Source: Amycolatopsis arida (GTDB lineage Bacteria; Actinomycetota; Actinomycetes; Mycobacteriales; Pseudonocardiaceae). From it: a DNA stretch of 64,000 nt. Positions 36,825 to 47,232 of the stretch are shown here, one piece after another. The DNA is taken from positions 124,001 to 188,000 of the forward strand of contig NZ_FOWW01000001.1 in NCBI RefSeq assembly GCF_900115565.1, in the 5' to 3' direction. Below the pieces are notes generated by a model that was not told where the DNA came from, made no database searches, and saw nothing but the letters and a program-made list of their open reading frames with translations. A program made the translations under genes and the position numbers. Position 1 is the stretch's first letter, and each line of letters starts with the position of its first letter.

Positions 36825-37667
36825 TCAGTCGTCGTACGGGTCGTCGACCTCGGCCCGGCCCCAGCCGTCGACCGCCGTGGTGTGGTCGATGACCGAGAAC
36901 GTGGCCCCGCCCGGGTCGGCCAGCACCGCGGTGCGGCCGTAGGGGGTGTCGAACGGTGGCGCCACGACCCGCCCACCGAGCATCGTCGCGTGCGCGGCGA
37001 CCGAGTCGGTGCCGCGGGCGGGGTCGATCAGGAAGTAGACCATCCAGTGCGGCTGCGCGGTCGGCTCGTACTCGCTGCCCATCACGTAGCGGTAGAGCAC
37101 CGGCAGGTGGTCCAGCCGCCATTCCGCGTAGTCGAGTCCGTCCCCGCCGATCTGCATGCTCGTGTAGCCGAACAGGTGGCAGTAGAAGACGTCGGCGGCC
37201 GCCCCGTCGTGGGTGTTGAGGTCCGCGCCGGCGAACGCTCCCGGCACGCCGACCGCGAACCGCCACGTGTCCATCAACTGCCAGAACACCACGGGCGCGC
37301 CGCTCCGGTCGGTGGCGTGCAGGATGGTGCCGCGATGCGGGATGTCGGCGGGGCCGAGCACCCGCCGCCCGCCCAGGCGCGGCACCCACTCGGCGACGGC
37401 GTCGATGTTGCCGACCGCCAGGTGCACGGTCCAGCCAGACGGCTGGCCCGCCCCCGCCAGGTACAGGCCGGCCGCCGGCTCCCCGCCGAGCGACGCGATC
37501 GCGTACCGCCCGGTGACCGGGTCCGGCCGGGTGTCGTACCGCCAGCCGAGGAGGGCGGCGTAGAAGTGCTGGGCCCGCGCCTCGTCGGGCGTCGCCAGCT
37601 CCACCCAGCAGGGCGTGCCGGGCCGCAGGACCGGGCCGCGGTCGGGCATACCGAGCGACATGATCAT
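36825..37667 (-). CDS. VOC (glyoxalase-like) superfamily protein with two domains
   Basis: A 280-residue protein containing two vicinal-oxygen-chelate modules: one at about 18-130 (PCWVELATPDEARAQHFYAA, then LLGWRY) and one at about 145-265 (NTHDGAAADVFYCHLFGY, then DPGGATFSVIDH). Two-module VOC proteins of this kind are common in actinobacteria and include enzymes and binding proteins; no substrate can be assigned. It begins with ATG after GAAGGGG. It is convergent with cdsA and divergent from a methyltransferase gene. Confidence 0.82.
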   Translation of the reverse strand: MIMSLGMPDRGPVLRPGTPCWVELATPDEARAQHFYAALLGWRYDTRPDPVTGRYAIASLGGEPAAGLYLAGAGQPSGWTVHLAVGNIDAVAEWVPRLGGRRVLGPADIPHRGTILHATDRSGAPVVFWQLMDTWRFAVGVPGAFAGADLNTHDGAAADVFYCHLFGYTSMQIGGDGLDYAEWRLDHLPVLYRYVMGSEYEPTAQPHWMVYFLIDPARGTDSVAAHATMLGGRVVAPPFDTPYGRTAVLADPGGATFSVIDHTTAVDGWGRAEVDDPYDD

Positions 37668-37753
37668 CCCCTTCGAAGAAGGAGAATTTTACGTCGAAGT
37701 AGTGAAACCTGAACGCCAAATGTCACGTACTGAAACAGGCGCCGCGGGAAAAA

Positions 37754-37768
37754 CGCCCGAATCGGGCG
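37754..37768. promoter_or_regulatory. Palindrome CGCCCGAATCGGGCG in a divergent promoter region
   Basis: Seven-base perfect arms around a single A, 40 bases before the methyltransferase start and 87 from the VOC start. It is suited to be an operator shared by the two divergent genes; no regulator is identified. Confidence 0.4.
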
Positions 37769-37807
37769 GTCTCACGGGCCCGTTTGCGTGAATATGCTGG
37801 TCACGTG

Positions 37808-38554
37808 ATGAGGTTCGGCCGCAAGGTGGACGTGCTGCCCAGTCCCAACATCTGGTACCACCCTCGGGACTACGAGCGGGAGAACCGGGCACAGGACGTG
37901 CACGGGGTGATCTGGCGGGTGCTGCGCGAGGAGTGCGACTGGGCCGGCCGCGACGTGCTGGACCTCGGCTGCGGCGACGGCTTCCACCTGGCCCGGTTCG
38001 CCGAGACGGCCCGATCGGTGGTCGGCGTGGAGCCACACCCCCCGCTGGTCGAGCGGGCCAGGGACCGCGCCGCCGGGCTGGACATCGTCGAGGTGCTCCG
38101 CGGCGCCGCCCAGCGGCTGCCGCTGCCGTCGGCGCACGTCGACCTCGTGCACGCCAGGACCGCCTACTTCTTCGGTCCGGGGTGTGAGCCCGGTCTGCGA
38201 GAGGCCGACCGAGTGCTCCGACCGGGCGGCCACCTGGCCATCGTCGACCTCGACGTGCGGCACGGGCCCTACGGCGACTGGATGCGCGCCGACCTGCCCC
38301 GGTACGACGCCGCGGCCGTCGACCGGTTCTTCACCGAGCAGGGGTTCCGCTGTCGCAGGGTGGAGACCCGGTGGCGGTTTCCCGACCGGGAGACCCTGGA
38401 GTCGGTGCTGCGCATCGAGTTCAGCGGGCCGGTGGCCGAGCGGGCGATCGCCGAGACCGTTCGGCGCAACGGGGGCGCCCGCCGCGAGCTGACCCTCCCG
38501 GTCGGCTACCGGATCCTCGTCCGGTCCCGGCCCGCCGGCCTCCTGAGCCCCTGA
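37808..38554 (+). CDS. Class I SAM-dependent methyltransferase
   Basis: A 248-residue methyltransferase with motif I VLDLGCGDGFHLARF near residue 58, an acidic motif II (VVGVEPHP) and post-motif HVDLVHARTAYFFGPG. The substrate is unknown; the family (Methyltransf_11) acts on small molecules. ATG 37808 is preceded by an in-frame GTG one codon earlier. It is divergent from the VOC gene. The end of the gene runs into a CCCCTGAG period-8 repeat that supplies several TGA codons. Confidence 0.82.
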   Translation: MRFGRKVDVLPSPNIWYHPRDYERENRAQDVHGVIWRVLREECDWAGRDVLDLGCGDGFHLARFAETARSVVGVEPHPPLVERARDRAAGLDIVEVLRGAAQRLPLPSAHVDLVHARTAYFFGPGCEPGLREADRVLRPGGHLAIVDLDVRHGPYGDWMRADLPRYDAAAVDRFFTEQGFRCRRVETRWRFPDRETLESVLRIEFSGPVAERAIAETVRRNGGARRELTLPVGYRILVRSRPAGLLSP

Positions 38555-38583
38555 ACCCCTGAGCCCCTGAGCCCCGTGCCCGG

Positions 38584-39219
38584 TCAGGTCTCGTCCGCGG
38601 CCGGCTCGTCGATGGGGTCGTCGATCTCGCCGAGAATCCCGTACAGCGCCCGCCGAGCCTCGTTGACCACGGTGACCGCCTTCGCCTTCTGGCCGGCGGT
38701 GCCCACGGCCGACACCTGGTGCAGCGCGCCCATCAGCGCGCCCGCGGCCTTGCGCAGCTCGACCTCCCGCGGGTCGACGTCGTGCGCGATGTGCTCCCAC
38801 GGCGGCGTGCTGTCCAGTTCCGCGGCGGCGGTGTGTCCCGCCTCGGTGAGCTCGAACCGGCGCTTGCCGCCGTCCTCGGTGCTGCGCACCAGTCCCTCGT
38901 CGGCGAGCAACTGCAGCGTGGGGTAGATCGAGCCGGGGCTCGGCCGCCACAGCCCGCGGCTGCGCTCGCCGATCTCGCCGATGATCTCGTAGCCGTGCCG
39001 GGGTTGCTCGGCCAGCAGGGTGAGGATGGCGGCGCGGACGTCGCCGCGCCGGCCGCGCCGGCCACCACGGCCGCGCCGCCCGCCGGGCTCGTGGCCGGGG
39101 TGGCCCCACTCGGGTGGGAACGGGCGGAACCCGCCGTGCCGGTGCGGAACGTGTGGACCGTGGCCCTGCCGGCGTGGGTGACGGTCCACGAGGGACCGGT
39201 CGAATCGTGCCCTTCTCAT
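38584..39219 (-). CDS. PadR family transcriptional regulator
   Basis: A 211-residue regulator. A basic, His/Gly/Arg-rich N-terminal arm (about 60 residues) precedes the PadR winged helix (RAAILTLLAEQPRHGYEIIG, then SPGSIYPTLQLLADEGLV). A C-terminal helical dimerisation part follows. PadR proteins repress efflux or detoxification genes in response to small molecules. ATG 39219 is chosen because AGAAAGG lies 9 bases upstream; two earlier ATGs exist. A CGATATATCG palindrome sits 38 bases upstream of the start and may be its own operator. Confidence 0.88.
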   Translation of the reverse strand: MRRARFDRSLVDRHPRRQGHGPHVPHRHGGFRPFPPEWGHPGHEPGGRRGRGGRRGRRGDVRAAILTLLAEQPRHGYEIIGEIGERSRGLWRPSPGSIYPTLQLLADEGLVRSTEDGGKRRFELTEAGHTAAAELDSTPPWEHIAHDVDPREVELRKAAGALMGALHQVSAVGTAGQKAKAVTVVNEARRALYGILGEIDDPIDEPAADET

Positions 39220-39256
39220 GTCGTTCATCCTTTCTCGTAGCATCACGACACGTCGA

Positions 39257-39266
39257 CGATATATCG
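39257..39266. promoter_or_regulatory. CGATATATCG palindrome, candidate PadR operator
   Basis: A 10-bp perfect palindrome in the divergent region between the PadR gene and rlmN. AT-rich ATAT-cored palindromes are typical operators of PadR proteins in GC-rich genomes. Autoregulation is inferred. Confidence 0.5.
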
Positions 39267-39339
39267 GAAACAGTCGGATGGCAAGTCCGGTCGGGACACG
39301 GGGGCGCGGACCGGCGCCCGTGGGACACTGGGAGGTGCT

Positions 39340-40461
39340 ATGACTGCCCTCCCCCTCGTCTTCGACGCACCGCGCCGTGGCCTGCCGCCGCGGCACCTCG
39401 CCGACCTCACCTCCGCCGAGCGCGCGGCGGCGGTCGCCGAACTGGGGGAGCGGCCGTTCCGGGCCAAGCAGCTGTCCCACCACTACTTCTCCCGCCTCAC
39501 CGTCGACCCGGACGCGATGACCGACATCCCGGCCTCCGCCCGGCGCCGGCTGGCCGACACGTTGCTGCCGCCGCTGCTCACCGAGGTGCGGGCGGTGGCC
39601 TGCGACGGCGGCAGCACCCGCAAGACGCTGTGGCGGGCGCACGACGGCACGCTGCTGGAGAGCGTGCTGATGCGTTACCCCGACCGGGCCACCCTGTGCA
39701 TCTCCAGCCAGGCCGGCTGCGGTATGGCCTGCCCGTTCTGCGCGACGGGGCAGGGCGGGCTCGACCGCAACCTCTCCACCGCCGAGATCGTCGACCAGGT
39801 CCGCGCGGCCGCCGCGGTGATGCGCGACAACCTGATGCCCGGGCCCGCGGGCGAGCCCGGTCCCGGCCGGCTGTCGAACATCGTGTTCATGGGGATGGGC
39901 GAGCCGCTGGCCAACTACAACCGGGTGGTCGCCGCGGTGCGGCGGATCACCGACCCGGCGCCGGACGGCCTCGGCATCTCGCAACGGTCGGTGACCGTGT
40001 CGACGGTGGGCCTCGCGCCGGCCATCCGCCGGCTGGCCGACGAGCGGATGCAGGTCCGGCTCGCGGTGTCGCTGCACGCCCCGGACGACGAGCTGCGCGA
40101 CGAGCTGGTGCCGGTGAACAACCGCTGGCCGGTCGCCGAGGTGCTCCGCGCGGCGCGATACTACCTGGACACCACCGGCCGGCGGGTGTCGATCGAGTAC
40201 GCGCTGATCCGGGACATGAACGACCATCCATGGCGGGCGGACCTGCTGGCGAAGGTGCTGCGCGAGCACCTCGGGCACCTGGTGCACGTGAACGTGATCC
40301 CGCTGAACCCGACGCCGGGCTCGAAGTGGGACGCCAGCCCGAAGCCGGTCGAGCGGGAGTTCGTGCGCAGGGTCAACGCCGGCGGGGTGGCCTGCACCGT
40401 ACGGGACACCCGCGGCCAGGAGATCGCCGCCGCCTGCGGCCAACTCGCCGCCGAGGCCTGA
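39340..40461 (+). CDS. rlmN: Dual-specificity 23S rRNA/tRNA adenine-C2 methyltransferase RlmN
   Basis: A 373-residue radical-SAM enzyme with the cluster motif CGMACPFC (Cys127, 131, 134), [28 protein letters not shown] and the C-terminal cysteine in [16 protein letters not shown] that forms the protein-RNA intermediate. It methylates C2 of A2503 in 23S rRNA and A37 in some tRNAs. ATG follows GGAGGTG. Its place between cdsA and dxr is conserved in actinobacteria. Confidence 0.96.
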   Translation: MTALPLVFDAPRRGLPPRHLADLTSAERAAAVAELGERPFRAKQLSHHYFSRLTVDPDAMTDIPASARRRLADTLLPPLLTEVRAVACDGGSTRKTLWRAHDGTLLESVLMRYPDRATLCISSQAGCGMACPFCATGQGGLDRNLSTAEIVDQVRAAAAVMRDNLMPGPAGEPGPGRLSNIVFMGMGEPLANYNRVVAAVRRITDPAPDGLGISQRSVTVSTVGLAPAIRRLADERMQVRLAVSLHAPDDELRDELVPVNNRWPVAEVLRAARYYLDTTGRRVSIEYALIRDMNDHPWRADLLAKVLREHLGHLVHVNVIPLNPTPGSKWDASPKPVEREFVRRVNAGGVACTVRDTRGQEIAAACGQLAAEA

Positions 40462-40570
40462 CTGCGCCGGCACGTGTCCCGGCGCCGCCGGAAGGCCACG
40501 ATCGGAGAATCGGTGTGCGAGCGCGCCGGTGCCTTCGGTAGGGTCCCGCCCGCGGACGAAGGGGGAGGCG

Positions 40571-41428
40571 ATGACCGAGAGCATCGGGGTGCGGGTCGAC
40601 CCCGCCAACAGTGACCAGTTGCGGGCCTGGGACGGCGCCACGGGCGCGTACTGGGCGGAGCGCGCCGAGCGGTTCGACGAGGGCGTCGCCGAGTACCAGG
40701 GCCCACTGCTCGACGCGGCGGCCGTCGACACCACGGCGCGGGTGCTCGACGTCGGCTGCGGCAGCGGCCGGCTCACCCGCGACCTGGCCACCCGTGCGAC
40801 CGCGGGATCGGCACTCGGCATGGACCTGTCCGCGCCGATGCTCGAACTCGCCCGCGGGCTGGCGGAGCGCGAGCGGCTGGCGAACGTCACGTTCCAGCAG
40901 GCCGACGCCCAGGTCCACCCCTTCCCCGACGAGCACTTCGACCTCATCGCCAGCCGGCACGGGGTGATGTTCTTCGGCGACCCGCGCACCGCCTTCGCCA
41001 ACCTCGCGCGGGCCACCCGCCGTGGTGGGCGGCTCGTCCTGCTGACCTGGCAACCGCCGGAGCGCAACCCGTGGATCGGCGCCTTCCGCGCGGCGCTGGC
41101 CGCCGGCCGGGAGCTGCCCCCGCCGCCGACCGAGGCGCCCAGCCCGTTCTCGCTGAGCGACCCCGACCAGGTCCGTGGGCTGCTGACCTCGGCGGGGCTC
41201 ACCGAGGTGCGGCTGCGCGGCCTGACCGCGCCGATGTACTTCGGTCGCGACGTCGACGACGCCGCCCGGTTCGTCACGGGGCAGCACGCCGGGATGCTCG
41301 AGGGCCTCGACGCCGCTGGCAGGGCCCGCGCGCTCGACGATCTGCGGGCCACCCTGGCCGACCACCGGACCGAGCGGGGAGTGCGCTACGACTCGGCGTG
41401 CTGGCTGGTCGAGGCGCGGCGCCCCTGA
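40571..41428 (+). CDS. Class I SAM-dependent methyltransferase
   Basis: A 285-residue methyltransferase with motif [17 protein letters not shown] near residue 60, [12 protein letters not shown], and a C-terminal half typical of Methyltransf_25/11 proteins acting on small molecules ([16 protein letters not shown]). The substrate is unknown. ATG after GGGGGAGGCG. It lies between rlmN and dxr, an interval that differs between genera. Confidence 0.83.
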   Translation: MTESIGVRVDPANSDQLRAWDGATGAYWAERAERFDEGVAEYQGPLLDAAAVDTTARVLDVGCGSGRLTRDLATRATAGSALGMDLSAPMLELARGLAERERLANVTFQQADAQVHPFPDEHFDLIASRHGVMFFGDPRTAFANLARATRRGGRLVLLTWQPPERNPWIGAFRAALAAGRELPPPPTEAPSPFSLSDPDQVRGLLTSAGLTEVRLRGLTAPMYFGRDVDDAARFVTGQHAGMLEGLDAAGRARALDDLRATLADHRTERGVRYDSACWLVEARRP

Positions 41429-41432
41429 ACGG

Positions 41433-41702
41433 TCAGCGCCGCCAGGACAGCCGCTGCTTGCGGATGTCCATCAACAGCAGGCCGGCCAGGCCGACGGCGA
41501 GGCCGATGAGCCACACGTTCTCGGTGTTGTTCTCGTGGTTGCCGATCAGCATGACCAGCAGCCCGAAGACGGTGAACCAACCGGCGATCCGGGACGCCTT
41601 GGGGAACTCGCCGTGCCAGCCCCACTCGGCCGACGGCTCGTCCCGCGGGTCCACCGTGCGCACGCCCGCCTGCCGCCGCTTCTCGACCGCCTTGCCCGCC
41701 AC
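41433..41702 (-). CDS. DUF2631 family membrane protein
   Basis: An 89-residue protein with a hydrophilic N-terminus ([16 protein letters not shown]) and two transmembrane helices ([18 protein letters not shown] and [18 protein letters not shown]). It matches DUF2631, an actinobacterial family found next to dxr. GTG 41702 is used because GGAGGG precedes it by 5 bases; the longer frame to 41717 lacks such a site. Function unknown. Confidence 0.85.
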   Translation of the reverse strand: MAGKAVEKRRQAGVRTVDPRDEPSAEWGWHGEFPKASRIAGWFTVFGLLVMLIGNHENNTENVWLIGLAVGLAGLLLMDIRKQRLSWRR

Positions 41703-41874
41703 GAGTTCCCTCCACACCGACTCGCCCGACCTGATCCGCCCCCCGCGCCCACTCGGCCGCCTCGCCGACGCGTGCCCGGGCCCGAGGGCTCACCGGGATG
41801 ATTCCACACCGCAAGGGAGTGCCCGCGCCGCCCCGGCCGTGGCGATGGCGACAATCTGGCGACAATGGTCGGCG

Positions 41875-43083
41875 ATGGACGCGAAACGAAGCGTGCTGGT
41901 GCTCGGCTCCACGGGCTCGATCGGCACCCAGGCACTGGACGTGGCCGCGCGCAACCCCGACCTCTTCCGGATCGCCGGCATCGCCGCCGGCGGGTCGGAC
42001 CCCGCGGCCCTCGCGGCGCAGGCCGTGGCCTTCGGTGTCGACGCCGTGGCGCTGACCCGGCCCACCGCGGTCGAGGACCTGCAGCTCGCCCTCTACGCGG
42101 AGGCGCAGCGACGCGGCTACGCCCGCGGGGAGTTCCGCCTCCCGCGCATCCTCGCCGGCGCCGACGCGGTGCTCGAGCTGATCGACGCCGTGCCGGTCGA
42201 CGTGGTGCTCAACGGGCTGCCCGGCGCGCGTGGCCTCGCGCCGACCCTGCGCGCGCTCGGCACCGGCGCCAGCCTCGCGCTGGCCAACAAGGAGTCGTTG
42301 ATCGCCGGCGGGCCGCTGGTACTCGCCGCCGCCAAGCCCGGGCAGATCGTCCCGGTGGACTCCGAGCACTCCGCGCTGGCGCAGGCGCTGCGCGGGGGGC
42401 GCGCCGAGGAGGTCGACAGGCTGGTGCTCACCGCCTCCGGCGGACCGTTCCGCGGCCGGAGCCGGGCCGAGCTGGCCGGCGTGACCGCCGAGGAGGCGCT
42501 CGCCCACCCCACCTGGGTGATGGGCCCCCTGGTGACCGTCAACTCGGCGACGCTGGTGAACAAGGGCCTCGAGCTGATCGAGGCGAGCCTGCTGTTCGGC
42601 ATCCCGGGTGAGCGCATCGACGTGGTCGTGCACCCGCAGTCGGTCGTGCACTCGATGGTGACCTTCATCGACGGCTCGACCATCGCCCAGGCCAGCCCGC
42701 CGGACATGCGGCTGCCGATCGCGCTGGCGCTGAACTGGCCGGACCGGGTGCCGGGCGCCGCGCCGGCCTGCCGGTGGGACACGCCGGCGGCGTGGACGTT
42801 CGAGCCGGTGGACGACGAGGCGTTCCCCGCGGTGAACCTCGCCCGGCACGCCGGCACGGAGGGCGGCTGCCTTCCGGCGGTGTTCAACGCGGCCAACGAG
42901 GAGCTGGTGGCCGCCTTCCTGGCGCAGAACACCCGCTTCACCTCCATCGTGGACACTGTTGCCAGGGTGGTGGACGCCGCCGACCAGTGGCGCCGCGAAC
43001 CACGCGACATCGACGACGTACTCGCCGCGGAGCAGTGGGCCAGGGCCCGCGCCGCGGCCGAGCTCGGCCGGGAGGGGAAGTAG
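41875..43083 (+). CDS. dxr: 1-deoxy-D-xylulose 5-phosphate reductoisomerase
   Basis: A 402-residue enzyme of the MEP isoprenoid pathway. It has the NADPH-binding start [52 protein letters not shown], and [18 protein letters not shown] with the metal and substrate residues. ATG 41875 is preferred; ATG 41845 would add ten residues. It is followed 3 bases later by the site-2 protease gene and then ispG, the later MEP enzyme, in the conserved dxr-rip-ispG order. Confidence 0.96.
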   Translation: MDAKRSVLVLGSTGSIGTQALDVAARNPDLFRIAGIAAGGSDPAALAAQAVAFGVDAVALTRPTAVEDLQLALYAEAQRRGYARGEFRLPRILAGADAVLELIDAVPVDVVLNGLPGARGLAPTLRALGTGASLALANKESLIAGGPLVLAAAKPGQIVPVDSEHSALAQALRGGRAEEVDRLVLTASGGPFRGRSRAELAGVTAEEALAHPTWVMGPLVTVNSATLVNKGLELIEASLLFGIPGERIDVVVHPQSVVHSMVTFIDGSTIAQASPPDMRLPIALALNWPDRVPGAAPACRWDTPAAWTFEPVDDEAFPAVNLARHAGTEGGCLPAVFNAANEELVAAFLAQNTRFTSIVDTVARVVDAADQWRREPRDIDDVLAAEQWARARAAAELGREGK

Positions 43084-43086
43084 CGG

Positions 43087-44313
43087 GTGCTCGCCTACAT
43101 TCTTGGAGTCGTGCTGTTCGCGCTGGGCATCTGCGTGTCCGTCGCGCTGCACGAGGCGGGCCACATGCTCACCGCCAAGGCCTTCGGGATGAAGGTCCGC
43201 CGCTACTTCGTCGGGTTCGGGCCGAAGGTGTTCTCCTTCCGGCGCGGCGAGACCGAGTACGGGCTGAAGTGGATCCCGCTCGGCGGGTTCTGTGACATCG
43301 CCGGGATGACCGCGCTCGACGAGGTGACCCCGGACGAGGCTCCGCGGGCGATGTGGCGGTTCAAGGTCTGGAAGCGCACGGTCGTGCTGGCCGCCGGCTC
43401 GGTGACTCACTTCGTCCTCGGCTTCATCGTGCTGTACCTGATGGCCATCTCGATGGGCCTGCCGAACTTCCTCGGCACACCGCACGTGGCGGCGCTGTCA
43501 CCGTGCGTGCAGGACGCCCGCACCTTGGAGGAGTACCGCAACCCGGACTGCCGTCCCGACTCGCCGGCACCCGCGGCGGCCGCGGGGGTCCAGCCCGGGG
43601 ACGTGATCGTCGCGGTCGCCGGCCAGCGCACCCCGACCTTCACCGACGTGATCCGCGAGGTGCAGGGCTTGTCCGGCCCGACCACGATCGAGGTCCGCCG
43701 GGACGGTGAGGTCGTGCCGCTCCGGGTGGACGTCACCCAGGTCACCCGGCCCGTCCCGGACCCGAGGAACCCCGAGGGGCCGCCGCGGATCGAGGAGGTC
43801 GGCTCGATCGGGGTCAGCTTCCCCCGGGAGTTCGAGTACGGCCCGCTCGCCGCGATCGGCGGCACGCTCGGCTACTCGGGCGACATGTTCGCGGCGACCT
43901 GGCAGCGGCTGCTCGAGCTCCCCGAGCGGCTCCCCGCGGTGGTGAAGTCGATCTTCGGTGCGGAGCGCGACCCGAACACCCCGGTGAGCGTCGTCGGGGC
44001 GAGCCGGATCGGCGGCGAGGCGGTGGAGCACGGCCTGTGGCAGCTGTTCCTGTTCCTGCTGGCCAGCCTGAACTTCTTCGTCGGCGTGTTCAACCTGCTG
44101 CCGCTGCTCCCCCTCGACGGCGGGCATATCGCGATCACCTGGTACGAGCGGGTCCGCGACTGGATCCGGAAGCTGCGCGGCAAGGCCGCCGCCGGCCCGG
44201 TGGACTACGCCAAGCTGTCCGCGGTGACGATGGTGCTGGTGGTGATCGGCGGCACGTTCATGCTGCTCACGATCACCGCCGACATCGTCAACCCCATCCG
44301 CATCATGGAGTGA
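43087..44313 (+). CDS. rip: Site-2 intramembrane zinc protease (Rip1/RseP type)
   Basis: A 408-residue membrane protease. HEAGH (His22, Glu23, His26) lies in the first helix, a PDZ domain at about 160-225 ([18 protein letters not shown]), [12 protein letters not shown] carries the third zinc ligand near 340, and a last helix closes the protein. M. tuberculosis Rip1 (Rv2869c, from memory) cleaves several anti-sigma factors and is encoded in the same place, so a role in envelope-stress sigma signalling is likely. GTG start 3 bases after dxr. Confidence 0.94.
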   Translation: MLAYILGVVLFALGICVSVALHEAGHMLTAKAFGMKVRRYFVGFGPKVFSFRRGETEYGLKWIPLGGFCDIAGMTALDEVTPDEAPRAMWRFKVWKRTVVLAAGSVTHFVLGFIVLYLMAISMGLPNFLGTPHVAALSPCVQDARTLEEYRNPDCRPDSPAPAAAAGVQPGDVIVAVAGQRTPTFTDVIREVQGLSGPTTIEVRRDGEVVPLRVDVTQVTRPVPDPRNPEGPPRIEEVGSIGVSFPREFEYGPLAAIGGTLGYSGDMFAATWQRLLELPERLPAVVKSIFGAERDPNTPVSVVGASRIGGEAVEHGLWQLFLFLLASLNFFVGVFNLLPLLPLDGGHIAITWYERVRDWIRKLRGKAAAGPVDYAKLSAVTMVLVVIGGTFMLLTITADIVNPIRIME

Positions 44314-44407
44314 CCCGCGTCGCGGCCTCCGCTCGGACCACCCGCGGGGCTCGAGTGGCGCCGGTATCGTGGGCTTGTCGCATTCCAGACCGGTTGCAGA
44401 GGACCCG

Positions 44408-45559
44408 ATGACCGTCGCACTTGGTATTCCCGCCATGCCGCCGCCGGTGCTCGCCGAGCGCCGCAAGACCCGTCAGCTCATGGTCGGCCCGGTGGGGGTC
44501 GGCAGCGAGCACTCGATCTCCGTGCAGTCGATGACCACCACGGTCACCGCCGACGTCAACGCGACCCTGCAGCAGATCGCGGAGCTGACCGCGGCCGGCT
44601 GTGACATCGTCCGGGTGGCCTGCCCGAGCGCCGACGACGCCGAGGCGCTGCCGGCGATCGCGACGAAGTCGCAGATCCCGGTGATCGCCGACATCCACTT
44701 CCAGCCGAAGTACGTGTTCGCCGCGATCGAGGCCGGGTGCGCGGCGGTGCGGGTGAACCCCGGCAACATCAAGAAGTTCGACGACAAGGTCGCCGAGATC
44801 GCGCGGGCGGCGAAGGACCACGGCACGCCCATCCGCATCGGGGTCAACGCCGGGTCGCTGGACCCGCGGATCCTGAGCAAGCACGGCAAGGCCACCCCCG
44901 AGGCGCTGGCGGAGTCGGCGCTGTGGGAGGCCGGCCTGTTCGCCGAGCACGACTTCCACGACATCAAGATCTCGGTCAAGCACCACGACCCGGTCACCAT
45001 GATCCGCGCCTACGAGATTCTGGCCGAGCAGTGCGACTACCCGCTGCACCTCGGCGTCACCGAGGCCGGACCGGCGTTCCAGGGCACGATCAAGTCCGCG
45101 GTGGCCTTCGGGGCGCTGCTGCGGCAGGGGATCGGCGACACCATCCGGGTGTCGCTGTCCGCGCCGCCGGTGGAGGAGGTCAAGGTCGGCAGCCAGATCC
45201 TGCAGTCGCTGAACCTGCGGCCGCGGAAGCTGGAGATCGTGTCCTGCCCGTCGTGCGGGCGGGCGCAGGTCGACGTGTACAAGCTCGCCGACGAGGTCAC
45301 CGCGGGGCTGGAGGGCATGGAGGTGCCGCTGCGGGTCGCGGTGATGGGTTGCGTGGTCAACGGGCCCGGTGAGGCCAGGGAGGCCGACCTCGGCGTGGCG
45401 TCCGGCAACGGCAAGGGCCAGATCTTCGTCAAGGGCGAGGTGATCAAGACCGTGCCCGAGCACAAGATCGTGGAGACGCTGATCGAGGAGGCCATGCGCA
45501 TCGCCGAGGAGGCCGGTGAGGCGGACGGCGGCGGCGAGCCGGTGGTCACCGTCGGCTGA
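44408..45559 (+). CDS. ispG: 4-hydroxy-3-methylbut-2-en-1-yl diphosphate synthase
   Basis: A 383-residue IspG (GcpE). It has [49 protein letters not shown] and RVNPGNI, then the 4Fe-4S ligands [13 protein letters not shown] (near 280 and 283) and [11 protein letters not shown] (near 315). It converts MEcPP to HMBPP. ATG 44408 gives the known short N-terminus. It ends the dxr-rip-ispG unit; a hairpin follows. Confidence 0.96.
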   Translation: MTVALGIPAMPPPVLAERRKTRQLMVGPVGVGSEHSISVQSMTTTVTADVNATLQQIAELTAAGCDIVRVACPSADDAEALPAIATKSQIPVIADIHFQPKYVFAAIEAGCAAVRVNPGNIKKFDDKVAEIARAAKDHGTPIRIGVNAGSLDPRILSKHGKATPEALAESALWEAGLFAEHDFHDIKISVKHHDPVTMIRAYEILAEQCDYPLHLGVTEAGPAFQGTIKSAVAFGALLRQGIGDTIRVSLSAPPVEEVKVGSQILQSLNLRPRKLEIVSCPSCGRAQVDVYKLADEVTAGLEGMEVPLRVAVMGCVVNGPGEAREADLGVASGNGKGQIFVKGEVIKTVPEHKIVETLIEEAMRIAEEAGEADGGGEPVVTVG

Positions 45560-45594
45560 TGCCGTTCGAAGTTCGACATCTACTCCTTCGGCGA

Positions 45595-45623
45595 GCTCAC
45601 CACCGGTCCGCACACCGGTGAGC
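45595..45623 (+). terminator. Hairpin after ispG
   Basis: GCTCACC (about 45595-45601) pairs with GGTGAGC (45617-45623), with internal ACCGGT repeats that can extend the stem. It lies 36 bases after the ispG stop. No U-tract. Confidence 0.5.
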
Positions 45624-45791
45624 CGCAGCGGAGACGCCGCGGGGCATCGAGGGGGCACCGAGCTGCTGGGCACCGAGATGGCCTCGGTAGTGCGTCGCGA
45701 GATCGCCGGCAGGGAGGACCGCGGAGCTGAGGCGTCGTCACCGGTGCCGGCTATCCTGATCGACGGTCGTGAGCGGGGAGGAAGTGGACCG

Positions 45792-46361
45792 ATGAGCGCC
45801 GTGACGGTGGACACCGGCCCGAGCTGGGACTACTTGCTGGAGACCTGGCGGGAGCTGACGGTCCCGGAAGGCTGGCGGCCGGAGCTCACCGTCGAGGGGA
45901 TCCACATGACGCCACCGCCCGGGGGATCGCACAATCTGATCGCCGGCCGGGTGAACCGCGCACTGCTTCCTGCTATGCCCGAGGGTTGTGAGTTGTTCCA
46001 GCCCCAGGGCGTGGGCATCCGTGAGGTCAACGCGATCTACGTGCCGGACTTCTGCGTCGCGCCTCGTGACGTGATCCCCCGCAACGCCGACCCGGTGCCG
46101 GCCGAGCACGTGTCGCTGGCCGTCGAGATCACCTCTCCGGGCAACGCGGAGCACGACCGGCGGAAGAAGAAGTGGGCCTATGCCCACGGCGGGATCCCGC
46201 GGTACCTGTTGATCGACGAGTTCGACCAGGAAGGCCCCGCGGTGTCACTGTTCACCGAGCCGGTCCAGGGCGTCTACAGTCGGACGCTCCGGGTCCCGTT
46301 CGGGCAACCGATCCGGATCGGCGCGCCGTTCGACGTCGAGCTGGACACCTCAATGTTCTGA
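45792..46361 (+). CDS. Uma2 family (DUF820) PD-(D/E)XK nuclease-like protein
   Basis: A 189-residue protein of the Uma2 family: ELTVEGIHMTPPPGGSHNLI, YVPDFCVAPRD and LAVEITSPGNAEHDRRKKKW give the D...ExT...K pattern of a restriction-endonuclease-like core. Members are abundant in cyanobacteria and actinobacteria, often in mobile or variable regions; biological roles are unknown. ATG after GGGAGGAAG. It begins an accessory stretch inserted between ispG and the GNAT gene. Confidence 0.85.
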   Translation: MSAVTVDTGPSWDYLLETWRELTVPEGWRPELTVEGIHMTPPPGGSHNLIAGRVNRALLPAMPEGCELFQPQGVGIREVNAIYVPDFCVAPRDVIPRNADPVPAEHVSLAVEITSPGNAEHDRRKKKWAYAHGGIPRYLLIDEFDQEGPAVSLFTEPVQGVYSRTLRVPFGQPIRIGAPFDVELDTSMF

Positions 46362-46384
46362 GACCGAAGGCCGGTGAGGCCGCG

Positions 46385-47232
46385 ATGGCCGACGACGAGT
46401 TCGTCACCCGGGCTCCGCACCCGGCGCTGCGGCACCTGGTGAACCGCTACATCGGCTACCGGAGGTCAGCGGTCCCGATGGCCGTGCACCGCGGCCTGCC
46501 CAGCCGGCACGTCACCCTGATCATCAGCCTGGCCGACCCGATTCGGATGCTCCGGCTGCCCGATCCGAGCCGTCCGCCGGGCCGCCTGCGCGCCCTGGTC
46601 GGCGGCATGCACGCGGCACCCATCTGATCGGGCAGGACCCGGTGCAGGAGGGCGTTCACCTCGAGCTGAACCCGCTGGGCACCCGCGGGCTGCTCGGGAT
46701 GCCGGCCGCCGAGCTCGGCGGCCGCGTCGTCGATCTCCGCGACCTCGGCCCGCCCCGGTTGGCCACGTTGCCGGAGCGGCTCGCCGCCACCACCGGCTGG
46801 TCCCGCCGGTTCGCCGTGCTGGACGACGTGCTGCGGGCCGAGCTGACCGAGGCGGGACCGCCGGTCCCCGAGGTCACCGCGGCGTGGCGGCGGCTGCTGG
46901 CCACCGGGGGCACCGCGCGCACCTCGGCGCTCGCCGACCAGGTCGGGTGGAGCCGGCGGCACCTCGGCGAGCGTTTCCGTCGAGAGCTCGGGCTGACCCC
47001 GAAGCAGGCCGCCAGGGTGATCCGCTTCGAGCGGGCCTGCGCACTGCTCTGGCGCGAGGCCACGCTGCCGCTCGCCGAGCTCGCCGTGGCCTGCGGCTAC
47101 TACGACCAGGCCCACCTGACCAACGAGTGGCGCGCCCTCGCCGGCTGCTCGCCCGGTACCTGGCTGGCCGAGGAGCTCCCCTTTCTCCAAGCCGAGCCGG
47201 GCGCTCCGGCGCGAGACTGTGCCCATGACTGA
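46385..47232 (+). pseudogene. AraC family transcriptional regulator, frameshifted
   Basis: The N-terminal half (MADDEFVTRAPHPALRHLVN, then LPSRHVTLIISLADP) ends at a TGA at 46625. The C-terminal half continues in the -1 related frame with GVHLELNPLGTRGLLGMPAA and the AraC double helix-turn-helix (LADQVGWSRRHLGERFRREL, then ATLPLAELAVACGYYDQAHL). One extra C in the CCC run at 46619-46621 would join them as GGMHAAPHLIGQ. This is a one-base deletion or a sequencing error. The gene is coupled to the VOC gene behind it, a common AraC/VOC pair in actinobacteria. Confidence 0.85.

Noticed and set aside
45560-45791. Remnant of a gene between ispG and the Uma2 gene
   Set aside because: The short open frame shows no similarity I can recognise; the stretch is better explained by a terminator hairpin and a promoter region.
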